Below, piece after piece: positions 1 to 7,744 of a stretch of 64,000 bases of DNA. The stretch comes from Methyloversatilis discipulorum (GTDB taxonomy: Bacteria > Pseudomonadota > Gammaproteobacteria > Burkholderiales > Rhodocyclaceae): positions 140,045 through 204,044 of the forward strand of contig NZ_JADMJL010000027.1 of the NCBI RefSeq assembly GCF_018780585.1, in the 5' to 3' direction. Under the pieces are notes generated by a model that worked only from the letters and a program-made list of their open reading frames with translations, was not told the origin of the DNA and made no database searches. Numbering within the stretch: position 1 is the stretch's first letter; every line of letters starts with the position of its first letter. Position numbers and translations under genes: made by a program.

Positions 1-222
1 CAGCTTGCGCGCGCCGGCGTGCTCGCCCGCGATCGCACGAAGCCAGCGCAGCCGGCGCAGCACCAGATAGGCGTGTTCGGCGATGAAGGCGCGATCGCGC
101 GACTGCAGTGCGCGCTGCTCGCGGAAGTAGGCGGACAGCACGCCGTCGGCCGGGTGTTCGAAGCGCAGCAGCCGGGTCAGTACGTCGGCGGTGGCGTCTA
201 TCAGTTTCTCGTTCGGTTTCAT
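1..222 (-). CDS. RsmB/NOP-family RNA methyltransferase, N-terminal part only
   Basis: The gene starts with ATG at 222 and runs off the left edge, so only about 74 residues are visible. They begin MKPNEKLIDATADVLTRLL and contain the pattern DRAFIAEHAYLVLRRLRWL, which resembles the helical RNA-binding N-terminal domain of the RsmB/NOP/Sun family of SAM-dependent rRNA cytosine-5 methyltransferases. The catalytic SAM domain lies outside the window, so the exact target cannot be given. Its ATG overlaps the stop codon of the upstream DUF3108 gene (ATGA, 219-222), which indicates translational coupling in a purN-DUF3108-methyltransferase operon. That gene order is usual in betaproteobacteria. Confidence 0.75.
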   Translation of the reverse strand, partial: MKPNEKLIDATADVLTRLLRFEHPADGVLSAYFREQRALQSRDRAFIAEHAYLVLRRLRWLRAIAGEHAGARKL

Positions 223-1397
223 CGCAGGAATATGGGAATGTCTGAATCGGTCTGGCGTTGGTCGGACGCCGGTGGCGTCGTGCCCGGTGCGGCGGTGGCC
301 GGCGCGGCGACGATGCTGCGGTTTTCGTACTCGATGCGGCGCACGCGCTGGTCGTACACGTCGCCCTTGCGGTCGGTGAAACGGATGCGCACCGGCAGCC
401 AGCGCAGGTCGGGCGCCAGCCACACCTCGATCTGGTTGTCGCCGGGCTGGGCCCTGACCTGCAGGCGCTTGACCAGCAGGCGCCCCAGCGCGGTATCGAG
501 TCCGGTCGGCGCGTCGTCCGGCACGAACCAGCGCGGCGTATAGCGGCGGCCGGTCGCGACGTTGAAGTCGAACTCGCCGCCCCGCTGCGCGCGCCAGATG
601 ATTTCCAGCCACAGGCTCGCCATATCCTGCGAACCCGGCGTCAGCGCGTGCGTCGTCGTCTTCGAACCGCTGCGCAGCATAACCTGACTGGCCGTCCAGT
701 CGAAATCGACCTGTTCGTCCGGCGGTTTGGCCTGTTCCGAATCCTGTACGAAGCGCCGCGGCTGCAGACCGTCGCTGCCGACGTCGCCCTCGCTGTACTG
801 TTCGATGCGCAGCGGTTTGAGCAGGCCGGCCAGTCCGGTGGTTTCGGTCACTGTGTCCATCCGGTAGCGCGTGCCGTCATGTACCCAGTGATAGCGGGTT
901 TCGCCGATGCGCAGGCTGTCGCCGCGATAGACCTCGAATTCCAGCCTGGCTTCGCCGACCAGAGCCTGTTGCGGTGACACCTCCTGCGTGTCGTCCACGG
1001 CCGTATCGCGCCCGGGCTCGTCGTTCTCATCGCGCTCGGGTTCATCCGGCGTTCGCGGTCCGTCGGACTCCGCGTCTTCGGTGTTGCCGACCTGCGGTGG
1101 GACGTCGGCCTGCCCGACGGACGGCGTCTCGGGCGGCGCCGGCACCGGCGCGCGTGGCTCTCGGGGCGGCTTGGGCGCGGGCTTCGGCGGAGGCGGCGGC
1201 GCGGGCTCGGGTGAGGGCGCCGGCACCGGCGGTGGCGGCGGCAGCGGTGCCGGCACCAGGGCGGCGCGGATCAGCAGCGATTCGTCCGGTCCGGCGCGGT
1301 GATCGAAGCTGCTCAGCCCGCTTGCCAGCAACAGGTGCAGCAGCAGCGAAACGAGCAGCGCGAGGGCCAGGCGCGAGCGGGTCAGCGGCTCAGTCAT
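219..1397 (-). CDS. DUF3108 domain protein with Pro-rich TonB-like N-terminus
   Basis: A protein of about 392 residues. An N-terminal hydrophobic segment (LALALLVSLLLHLLLASG) is followed by a long Pro/Ala/Glu-rich stretch like the periplasm-spanning arm of TonB proteins. A globular C-terminal domain of about 220 residues then matches DUF3108 (LEFEVYRGDSLRIGETRYHW and onward). It is probably anchored in the inner membrane and reaches into the periplasm; the function is unknown. ATG at 1397 was chosen; a GTG lies two codons upstream. It overlaps the purN stop by 8 bp and shares ATGA with the downstream methyltransferase gene, so the three genes are probably one transcript. Confidence 0.8.
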   Translation of the reverse strand: MTEPLTRSRLALALLVSLLLHLLLASGLSSFDHRAGPDESLLIRAALVPAPLPPPPPVPAPSPEPAPPPPPKPAPKPPREPRAPVPAPPETPSVGQADVPPQVGNTEDAESDGPRTPDEPERDENDEPGRDTAVDDTQEVSPQQALVGEARLEFEVYRGDSLRIGETRYHWVHDGTRYRMDTVTETTGLAGLLKPLRIEQYSEGDVGSDGLQPRRFVQDSEQAKPPDEQVDFDWTASQVMLRSGSKTTTHALTPGSQDMASLWLEIIWRAQRGGEFDFNVATGRRYTPRWFVPDDAPTGLDTALGRLLVKRLQVRAQPGDNQIEVWLAPDLRWLPVRIRFTDRKGDVYDQRVRRIEYENRSIVAAPATAAPGTTPPASDQRQTDSDIPIFLR

Positions 1398-2031
1398 CCG
1401 CACCCGGAGCAGTCAGCGCGCCGGCGGCCGGCGTCGCTTCGTCGCGCAGCACGGCGCGACCGTGCTGCAGTGTCAGCCTGTCCTCGAGGAACCAGCGCAC
1501 CACCCGTGGATAGAGCAGATGTTCCTGCGCCAGCACGCGTGCGGCCAGCGTCGCCTCGTCGTCGCCCGCGAGCACCGGCACGGCGGTCTGGGCGATGATC
1601 GGGCCACCGTCCAGTTCGCCGGTCACGAAATGCACGGTCACGCCGGCGATGCGGCAACCCGCTTCGATCGCGCGGCGGTGCGTATGCAGGCCGGTGAAGG
1701 CCGGCAGCAGCGAGGGGTGGATATTGATCATGCGGCCGGCGTAGTGCTCGACGAAGCCGGGCGTCAGGATGCGCATGAAGCCGGCCAGCACCACGAGGTC
1801 GGGCGCGTGGCGGTCGATTTCCTGCGCCAGTGCGCGGTCGAAGGCGGTGCGATCCGGGTGTTGCGTATGGTCGACCACCGCGGTGGCGATGCCGTGCTCA
1901 CGTGCGTAGGCAAGGCCACCAGCGTCCGGGCGATTGCTGATGACCGCACGCACGTTGGCGGCCAGGCCCGCTTCGACGATGGAGCGCATATTGCTGCCGC
2001 GCCCGGAGATCAGGATGACGACGGATTTCAT
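1390..2031 (-). CDS. purN: Phosphoribosylglycinamide formyltransferase
   Basis: PurN transfers a formyl group from 10-formyl-THF to GAR in cytosolic purine biosynthesis. The 213-residue length is normal. The N-terminal LISGRGSNM loop binds the phosphoribosyl substrate. The catalytic block NIHPSLLPAFTGLHTHRRAI, followed by GVTVHFVTGELDGGPII, carries the family's Asn, His and Asp residues. The C-terminus has an Ala/Gly-rich extension that overlaps the start of the DUF3108 gene. The first gene of a three-gene minus-strand operon. Confidence 0.95.
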   Translation of the reverse strand: MKSVVILISGRGSNMRSIVEAGLAANVRAVISNRPDAGGLAYAREHGIATAVVDHTQHPDRTAFDRALAQEIDRHAPDLVVLAGFMRILTPGFVEHYAGRMINIHPSLLPAFTGLHTHRRAIEAGCRIAGVTVHFVTGELDGGPIIAQTAVPVLAGDDEATLAARVLAQEHLLYPRVVRWFLEDRLTLQHGRAVLRDEATPAAGALTAPGADD

Positions 2032-2098
2032 TCGGTTTCGGTGACGAAGGCGAAGGTCGGGGTGTGAAGGCCGGATTATCGCCCAGCCGCTGTCTGCA

Positions 2099-2833
2099 CT
2101 ACCTGACCGGCAGGAAGACGGCGGTCGCCAGCGACTGCAGGATGCGGGTGACGACGCGGCGATTCTTGTCGGCGACGATCTGCGCGCTCATGTCCAGCCA
2201 GCCGATCATCTTGCCCATCTCCCGCTCGAAACTGAGATTGCGCATGCCGTCGACGCCGATCTCGTTCGACAGGAGGAGTGGGGCGCCAAGTTCGTCGCGC
2301 GACTGCGCCAGCTTCCAGGCGGTGATTTCGATATTGCGCGCGCAGTTCGACAGCGCCTGCGGATCGAGCTCGTCCATGATGAACAGTTCGCTGCGGTCGG
2401 CCCAGGCGGTCTGGATCATGCCACCCATGCCGATGATGAGCGCGGCGACCCGGTCGCCGGCGAAATCCGGCGCGAAGGCCAGTCGCATCACGTCGATGCC
2501 GCGACGGTTGTCGAACTCCGGCAGTCGCCAGTCGTGCTGCGCGGCGAACAGCCGGGCCATCGCCGCTTCGCGGCTGTCCAGTCCGGCGCGTCGCCACTCG
2601 CGCGGATTGCGCTTGTACAACTTGTCGGCCAGACGCTCCAGGCTGGCGAATATTTCCCTGTGATGCGCTTCCAGCACCCGGTCGATGTCACTTTTAACAA
2701 TCTGTTTAGGATGCATGGAATCGGCCACTGGCGCGGGTTTCTGACCCGCGCCCGAACAGCCCGTGACCAAGTTGGCTATCGCGGCGCAACACAGGGCGCG
2801 CACAATCGGCTTGCAGGCTGTCATAGCGTTCAT
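2099..2833 (-). CDS. Uncharacterised lipoprotein
   Basis: A 244-residue protein with no function I recognise. The N-terminus (MNAMTACKPIVRALCCAAIANLVTGCSG) is a lipoprotein signal ending in the lipobox-like VTGC. The open frame extends 58 codons further upstream, but this start places the signal peptide correctly; a second ATG at 2824 is also possible. The mature part is alpha-helical in appearance, with a Gly-rich stretch ALIIGMGGMIQTAWADRSELF near the middle. It is oriented like purN, 67 bp upstream, and could be co-transcribed. Confidence 0.7.
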   Translation of the reverse strand: MNAMTACKPIVRALCCAAIANLVTGCSGAGQKPAPVADSMHPKQIVKSDIDRVLEAHHREIFASLERLADKLYKRNPREWRRAGLDSREAAMARLFAAQHDWRLPEFDNRRGIDVMRLAFAPDFAGDRVAALIIGMGGMIQTAWADRSELFIMDELDPQALSNCARNIEITAWKLAQSRDELGAPLLLSNEIGVDGMRNLSFEREMGKMIGWLDMSAQIVADKNRRVVTRILQSLATAVFLPVR

Positions 2834-2927
2834 GACCGACAGCGTACGACAACCCGGGCCATTCGTGGCGGATCGCCGCAGTTGCGGAAAGCCGCCCGCG
2901 CAGGGCCCCGAAAGAGCCGAAACCGCC

Positions 2928-3455
2928 ATGAAGATGGAACCGCTGGAAAGGGTGCGCGCACCCGGTGTGAAGGCAGGCAGCCGCCGTTTCGGCCGGCTGC
3001 TGCGCACGCTGGCGCGCGCCGGTCACGGCGGTGTTCTGATCTGCGGCGGTCAGGACGTGCAATGCGATGCGCTGGCGATGGCGCTGGCGCGGCTGCGCGA
3101 CCAGCCTCTGATGCGGGTCGAACTGGAAGCGGCCAACGACGAGCCGATCACCTCGGAACAGTGGCGCCCGTCGCTGCAGCAGGCGCGCGAACATTCGGCG
3201 CTGCTCTATCTGCACCTCGGCCAAGGCGCCGACACGGTTTTCGGCCGTACCGACCAGCGCATGGCCAGCGTACGCGCCGAACATCTGCTGGCCGACGTGC
3301 AGCGTGCCGGCGTCGTCGTCATCGTGGCCGGCGCTGAGCGCTACTGCATCGCGCTCGAGGCCTGCTGGCCGCGGATCAGGCTGCCGGATTCGACGCGCCG
3401 GACACTTTCGACTTCACCCAGGCCACTGCCACTGGCGCAAGTGATATCGCGATGA
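2928..3455 (+). CDS. Hypothetical protein, P-loop-like fold without Walker A
   Basis: A 175-residue plus-strand protein I cannot assign. It has alternating hydrophobic strands and helices (HGGVLICGG, SALLYLHLGQGAD, GVVVIVAGAER) that suggest a Rossmann- or P-loop-like fold, but no GxxGxGK motif. The start at 2928 follows an AAAGAG-type ribosome-binding site; a second ATG at 2934 is also possible. The last 80 bp overlap the convergent dedA gene, so the basic Ser/Thr/Pro-rich tail may be fortuitous. The opposite strand here reads as a low-complexity Arg/Gln/His shadow, which favours this frame. Confidence 0.5.
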   Translation: MKMEPLERVRAPGVKAGSRRFGRLLRTLARAGHGGVLICGGQDVQCDALAMALARLRDQPLMRVELEAANDEPITSEQWRPSLQQAREHSALLYLHLGQGADTVFGRTDQRMASVRAEHLLADVQRAGVVVIVAGAERYCIALEACWPRIRLPDSTRRTLSTSPRPLPLAQVISR

Positions 3456-4032
3456 TGGCCAGGATGACCAGCGTCAGGTTCTGCTTCACCCAGGGCAGGT
3501 TGCCGAACCAGTAACCGGCCAGCGTCAGCGACACCACCCACAGCAATGCACCGGTCACGTTGAACATCGCGAAGCGGGCGTAGCGCATCCGCGCCACGCC
3601 GGCCACGAAGGGCGCGAAGGTGCGGATCAGTGGCATGAAGCGCGCGATGATCACCGTCTTGCCGCCGTGCGTCTCGTAGAAGGCGTGCGTGCGGTCGAAG
3701 GCCGAGCGGTTGAAGAAGCGCGAACTTTCCCAGCGGAACACCTTGGGGCCGAACCACGCGCCGACCCCGTAGTTCACCGCGTCGCCCAGCACCGCGGCAA
3801 TCACCAGCAGCACGATGAGCAGTCCGATGTGCATGCCGCCTGCCGCGGCGAGTGCGCCGGCGACGAACAGCAGCGAGTCGCCGGGCAGGAAGGGCGTCAC
3901 CACCAGACCGGTTTCGCAGAACACGATGGCGAACAGGATGGCGTAGACCCAGGCGCCGTACTGCGCCACCAATGCCGCGAGGTGGGTGTCCAGATGCAGC
4001 ATCAGGTCGACGAAGGTGGTGAGCAGTTCCAT
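3376..4032 (-). CDS. DedA-family inner-membrane protein
   Basis: A 218-residue polytopic membrane protein of the DedA (VTT/SNARE-associated) family, which supports membrane lipid flipping and proton-motive-force homeostasis. Diagnostic blocks are CETGLVVTPFLPGDSLLFVAG near residue 40, the amphipathic FGPKVFRWESSRFF, and ARFMPLIRTFAPFVAGVARM near residue 130 with the conserved Arg residues. About four to six hydrophobic segments are visible. It starts about 90 bp from the divergent mutL; its 3' end overlaps the convergent hypothetical gene. Confidence 0.9.
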   Translation of the reverse strand: MELLTTFVDLMLHLDTHLAALVAQYGAWVYAILFAIVFCETGLVVTPFLPGDSLLFVAGALAAAGGMHIGLLIVLLVIAAVLGDAVNYGVGAWFGPKVFRWESSRFFNRSAFDRTHAFYETHGGKTVIIARFMPLIRTFAPFVAGVARMRYARFAMFNVTGALLWVVSLTLAGYWFGNLPWVKQNLTLVILAIIAISLAPVAVAWVKSKVSGASNPAA

Positions 4033-4086
4033 GGCAAGGCCGGCTGAAATCGAGCGGCGATGATAGCGGATGCATGTTGCGGCCCG

Positions 4087-4092
4087 TAAAAT
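4087..4092 (+). promoter_or_regulatory. Candidate -10 element upstream of mutL
   Basis: TAAAAT followed by CGCG lies 30 nt before the mutL ATG. The same TANAAT-n-CG pattern precedes rpe (49759) and resembles the element before pyrC (61522). No good -35 hexamer is visible, so this is a weak prediction. Confidence 0.35.
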
Positions 4093-4121
4093 CGCGCACC
4101 GAATACCTTTTGCGCGCTGCC

Positions 4122-5873
4122 ATGCCCTCGATTCACCTGTTGCCCGACCTGCTGATCAGCCAGATTGCCGCCGGCGAGGTGGTCGAACGACCGGCGTCGG
4201 TGCTGAAGGAACTGCTGGAAAACAGCCTGGACGCCGGCAGTCGCGATATACGCGTGCAGCTCGAAGCCGGTGGCGTCAAGCGGCTGCGGGTCGCTGACGA
4301 CGGCTGCGGCATGCCGCCGGAAGACCTGCCCCTTGCGCTCGCCCGCCACGCGACGTCGAAGATCGCCTCGCTCGACGATCTGGAAGCGGTGGCCACGATG
4401 GGCTTTCGCGGCGAAGCGCTGGCGTCGATCGCCAGCGTTGCGCGCGTGACCATCACCAGCCGCGAAGCGGGCAGCGCGCACGCCTGGCGTATCGACAACG
4501 GCGGTTCGCCGGAGCCGGCCGCGCTCGACGCCGGCACCGTGGTCGATGTTGCCGACCTCTACTACAACACGCCGGCGCGGCGGAAATTCCTGCGCACCGA
4601 ACAGACCGAGTACGGCCATTGCGACGACGTGTTCGGCCGCATCGCGCTGTCTGTGCCGCAGGTCGCCTTCCAGCTGATGCACAACGGCCGACTGATGCAG
4701 CGCCTGCCGGCGGGCGACATGGCGACCCGCGTACGTGCGCTGCTCGGCGATGAATTCATGCAGCACGCGCGCCCGGTCGAGGCCGACGCCGGCCAGATCC
4801 GCGTCAGCGGCTACGCGGCCCAGCCGGCTTTCTCGCGCTCCGGGCGCGACGCACAGTATTGCTTCGTCAATGGCCGCTTCGTGCGCGACCGCCTGCTCGC
4901 GCACGCGTTGCGCGAGGCCTATGCCGACGTGCTGCACGGCGCGCGGCACCCGGCCTACGTGGTGTTCATCGAACTCGATCCGCGCGCAGTCGACGTGAAC
5001 GTGCATCCGGCGAAGACCGAAGTGCGCTTCCGCGATTCGCGTGGCGTTCATCAGTTCGTCTTCCACGCGGTCGAACGCGCGCTGGCGCCGTCGACACAGG
5101 TGGCCGCAGCCGTCGCGCCGTCGTCGCCGTTCGAGCCGTTGCCGGAGCGCCCGCAATGGCCCTCCCTGCAGCAGGGCATGAATGTCGAACAGCCGCTGGC
5201 GCGCTACTTCGACTTCGTCCGCCAGGACGCGCCGGTCGCCGCGTCGGCTGCGCCGGTGCTGCGCCCCGACCTGCCGGCGCAGCAGAACGACGCGCCGCCG
5301 CTCGGCTTTGCGCTCGCCCAGTTGCAGGGCGTATACGTGCTGGCGCAGAACAGCGCCGGCCTGGTGCTGGTGGACATGCATGCCGCGCACGAGCGCATCC
5401 TGTACGAACAGCTGAAGAAGGTGCTCGAAGGCGCGCCGGCGGTGCAGCGGCTGCTGATTCCGGCCGTGCTGTCGATGAGTACGCGCGAGGTGGCGACCGC
5501 CTTCGAGTACGCCGACGTGCTGGAGCGGCTGGGTTTCGACATCGGTCAGGCCGGCCCGAACGAACTGATGGTGCGCGCGGTGCCGGCGCTGCTGGCGCGT
5601 GCCGACACCGGTGCGCTGCTGCGTGCGCTGCTGGAGGAACTGCGCGAGGCGCCGGCCAGCCAGGTGGTGGAGCGCCGGCGCAACGAACTGCTGGCCACCA
5701 TGGCCTGCCACGGCGCGGTACGTGCCAACCGGCTGCTTTCGCTGCCGGAAATGAACGCGCTGCTGCGCGACATGGAAGCCTGCGAACGCGCCGACCAGTG
5801 CAACCACGGGCGGCCGACCTGGGTCCAGCTCAGCATGGCGGAACTGGACCGCCTGTTCATGCGCGGCCGATGA
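4122..5873 (+). CDS. mutL: DNA mismatch repair protein MutL (endonuclease type)
   Basis: MutL couples MutS mismatch recognition to strand removal. The start at 4122 ([11 protein letters not shown]) gives 583 residues; 16 further codons upstream are open but unlike the family. The N-terminal GHKL ATPase shows [22 protein letters not shown] and [10 protein letters not shown]. The C-terminal domain contains [12 protein letters not shown] from about residue 418, which fits the DQHA(X)2E(X)4E metal-binding endonuclease motif, plus [10 protein letters not shown] and CNHGRPT near the end. It is therefore probably a nicking MutL, as in bacteria without MutH. Its stop overlaps the miaA start (ATGA). 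Confidence 0.96.
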   Translation: MPSIHLLPDLLISQIAAGEVVERPASVLKELLENSLDAGSRDIRVQLEAGGVKRLRVADDGCGMPPEDLPLALARHATSKIASLDDLEAVATMGFRGEALASIASVARVTITSREAGSAHAWRIDNGGSPEPAALDAGTVVDVADLYYNTPARRKFLRTEQTEYGHCDDVFGRIALSVPQVAFQLMHNGRLMQRLPAGDMATRVRALLGDEFMQHARPVEADAGQIRVSGYAAQPAFSRSGRDAQYCFVNGRFVRDRLLAHALREAYADVLHGARHPAYVVFIELDPRAVDVNVHPAKTEVRFRDSRGVHQFVFHAVERALAPSTQVAAAVAPSSPFEPLPERPQWPSLQQGMNVEQPLARYFDFVRQDAPVAASAAPVLRPDLPAQQNDAPPLGFALAQLQGVYVLAQNSAGLVLVDMHAAHERILYEQLKKVLEGAPAVQRLLIPAVLSMSTREVATAFEYADVLERLGFDIGQAGPNELMVRAVPALLARADTGALLRALLEELREAPASQVVERRRNELLATMACHGAVRANRLLSLPEMNALLRDMEACERADQCNHGRPTWVQLSMAELDRLFMRGR

Positions 5874-6799
5874 GTGCGCCGGTACTGGTGCTGCTCGGCC
5901 CGACCGCCAGCGGCAAGACGGCGGCAGTCGCCCGCATCGCGCGCGTGCTGCCGATCGAACTGATCAGCGTCGATTCGGCGCTGGTGTTCCGCGACATGGA
6001 TATCGGCACCGCCAAGCCCTCCGCCGAGGAACAGGCGCTGTGCCCACACCATCTGATCGACATCGTGTCGCCGGAAGAGGCCTACTCGGCGGCGCGCTTC
6101 GCCGCTGACGCCCGCCGCCTGATCGCCGACATTCGCGCGCGCGGCCGCATCCCGCTGCTGGCCGGCGGCACCATGCTCTACATCAAGGCCTTGCGCGAGG
6201 GACTGTCCGATCTGCCGGAAGCCGACGCATCACTGCGCGCCAACATCGATGCGCGCGCGGCGGAGCAGGGCTGGCCGGCACTGCACGCCGAACTTGCCCG
6301 GCTCGATCCCGATGCCGCCGCTCGTCTCAAGCCGACCGACGCGCAGCGCATCCAGCGCGCACTCGAAATCGTCATGCTGACCGGCCGGCCGCTGGCCGAG
6401 AGCTATGCGAAGCGTGAGGACGACGCGCCGCTGCCGCCGATGACCGTGCTGTCGCTCGAACCATCGGATCGCGCCTGGCTGCACCGGCGCATCGAACAGC
6501 GCTTCGACCAGATGCTGGAAAAGGGCCTGGTCGACGAACTGCGCAGCCTGCGCACGAAGTACCGGCTGGAGGCCGGCATGCCGTCGATGCGCTGCGTCGG
6601 CTACCGGCAGGTGTGGAACTACCTGGAAGGCGAAGTCGATGCATCGACCATGCGCGACACCGGCATCTACGCGACGCGCCAGCTGGCGAAGCGGCAGATC
6701 ACCTGGCTGCGCTCGATGCAGATCGACCAGCGCATCGACTGCCTGCGCGACGATGCGGCGGATGCGGTGCTTGAAGCCTTCACCCAATCATGTAGGTGA
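5870..6799 (+). CDS. miaA: tRNA dimethylallyltransferase
   Basis: MiaA adds a dimethylallyl group to A37 of tRNAs reading UNN codons. The 309-residue protein has the P-loop [10 protein letters not shown] at about residues 8-17, [18 protein letters not shown] (substrate region), [11 protein letters not shown], and the tRNA-contact segment [19 protein letters not shown] with [13 protein letters not shown] near the C-terminus. It is translationally coupled to mutL, an order common in proteobacteria. The last codons and stop lie inside a 19-bp-stem inverted repeat (6766-6813), so the extreme C-terminus (EAFTQSCR) may not be ancestral. Confidence 0.95.
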   Translation: MSAPVLVLLGPTASGKTAAVARIARVLPIELISVDSALVFRDMDIGTAKPSAEEQALCPHHLIDIVSPEEAYSAARFAADARRLIADIRARGRIPLLAGGTMLYIKALREGLSDLPEADASLRANIDARAAEQGWPALHAELARLDPDAAARLKPTDAQRIQRALEIVMLTGRPLAESYAKREDDAPLPPMTVLSLEPSDRAWLHRRIEQRFDQMLEKGLVDELRSLRTKYRLEAGMPSMRCVGYRQVWNYLEGEVDASTMRDTGIYATRQLAKRQITWLRSMQIDQRIDCLRDDAADAVLEAFTQSCR

Positions 6800-6813
6800 A
6801 GGTTTCAAGCACC
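6766..6813 (+). repeat. Long hairpin spanning the 3' end of miaA
   Basis: The left arm 6766-6784 (GGTGCTTGAAGCCTTCACC) pairs with the right arm 6795-6813 across a 10-nt loop. All 19 positions pair if one G.U is allowed. The miaA stop codon lies in the right arm. No U-tract follows, so it is not a standard intrinsic terminator on the plus strand; it could stabilise the mRNA end. Confidence 0.75.
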
Positions 6814-6889
6814 GAGAGGCAACATGCACGATGCAGGGAAGCCCGGACGAACGTCGCAGTCCGGACCTCGCACCTGCAACCGTCCGAAA

Positions 6890-6915
6890 CGAAAAGGGCG
6901 CCTTGCGGCGCCCCT
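6890..6915 (-). terminator. Intrinsic terminator of the fnr-type gene
   Basis: Stem GGGCGCC (6896-6902) and GGCGCCC (6907-6913) enclose a 4-nt loop. Read on the minus strand, the stem is followed by TTTTC, 27 bp after the stop of the minus-strand regulator gene. It may also act on miaA read-through, but there is no T-run on that side. Confidence 0.75.
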
Positions 6916-6939
6916 GACTTTCATCTTGCATCCTGAAGC

Positions 6940-7674
6940 TCAGCAGCGCGGACTCATCGCCCGCTTCAGGTCGTCCAGCTTGTGGATGCGGATGTTCTTG
7001 TTGCTGACCGACAGCAGACCTTCATCCTGCAGCCGGGACAGGCCGCGGCTGACGGTTTCGAGCTTGAGGCCCAGGTAGGAGCCGATCTCCTCGCGCGTCA
7101 TGCGCAGGTTGAACTCGGTCGCCGAATAACCACGCGACGCGAAGCGCTGCGACAGGTTCACCAGGAAGGCAGCCAGGCGCTCTTCGGCACGCATGGTGCC
7201 GAGCAGCATCATCACCGCCTGATCACGCACGATTTCGCGGCTCATCACCTTGTGGAAGTGATGCTGCAGCGTGTCGATCTCGCGCGACAGCTCCGACAGG
7301 CGGTTGAACGGGATGACGCACACCTCGCTGTCCTCCAGCGCGCGCGCGTCGCAGTTGTGCTGGCCGGTACCGATGCCGTCCAGCCCCATCAGTTCGCCGG
7401 CCATCTGGAAGCCGGTCACCTGTTCGCGGCCATCTTCCGAGATCACTTCGGTCTTGAAGAAACCGGTGCGGATGGCGTACAGCGACTGGAAGGATTCACC
7501 TGACAGGTAGAGCGGCATGCCGCGCGGAATCTTGCGGCGGGCACCGATCAGCGTGTCGACGCGTTCCAGCTCGTCGTCGGACAGGCCGACCGGCATGCAC
7601 AGTTCGCGGAGGTTGCAGGCAGAGCAGGCGACCTGAAGTCCCTGCGTGGTGATCGGTATCGATACGCTGTTCAT
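6940..7674 (-). CDS. fnr: FNR-type oxygen-sensing transcription regulator
   Basis: A 244-residue Crp/Fnr-family regulator. Cys17, Cys20 and Cys26 in the N-terminal CSACNLRELC, plus the Cys in QHNCDAR near residue 119, match the four ligands of the oxygen-labile 4Fe-4S cluster of E. coli FNR. The cNMP-like beta-roll spans roughly residues 30-150. The C-terminal helix-turn-helix EEIGSYLGLKLETVSRGLSRL has the E--SR recognition motif for TTGAT half-sites. An in-frame TGA four codons upstream fixes the start at 7674. That start lies within a perfect FNR box, so autoregulation is likely. Divergent from hemN. Confidence 0.93.
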   Translation of the reverse strand: MNSVSIPITTQGLQVACSACNLRELCMPVGLSDDELERVDTLIGARRKIPRGMPLYLSGESFQSLYAIRTGFFKTEVISEDGREQVTGFQMAGELMGLDGIGTGQHNCDARALEDSEVCVIPFNRLSELSREIDTLQHHFHKVMSREIVRDQAVMMLLGTMRAEERLAAFLVNLSQRFASRGYSATEFNLRMTREEIGSYLGLKLETVSRGLSRLQDEGLLSVSNKNIRIHKLDDLKRAMSPRC

Positions 7675-7687
7675 TGATTGCGATCAA
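7674..7687. promoter_or_regulatory. Perfect FNR box between fnr and hemN
   Basis: TTGATTGCGATCAA matches the FNR consensus TTGAT-N4-ATCAA at every defined position. It overlaps the fnr start codon, which suggests repression of fnr. Its centre lies 64 bp upstream of the hemN ATG, compatible with a class II activated hemN promoter starting near 7722. The site is seen; the regulatory outcome is inferred. Confidence 0.85.
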
Positions 7688-7744
7688 TGCGCGGTGATGG
7701 CCGCGCTTGCATGATGAACATACCTCAAAGTGTGCCAATAAATC

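Noticed and set aside
4002..5807. A 601-codon open frame antisense to mutL
   Set aside because: Composition of a GC-rich shadow, no domain, and mutL itself is complete.
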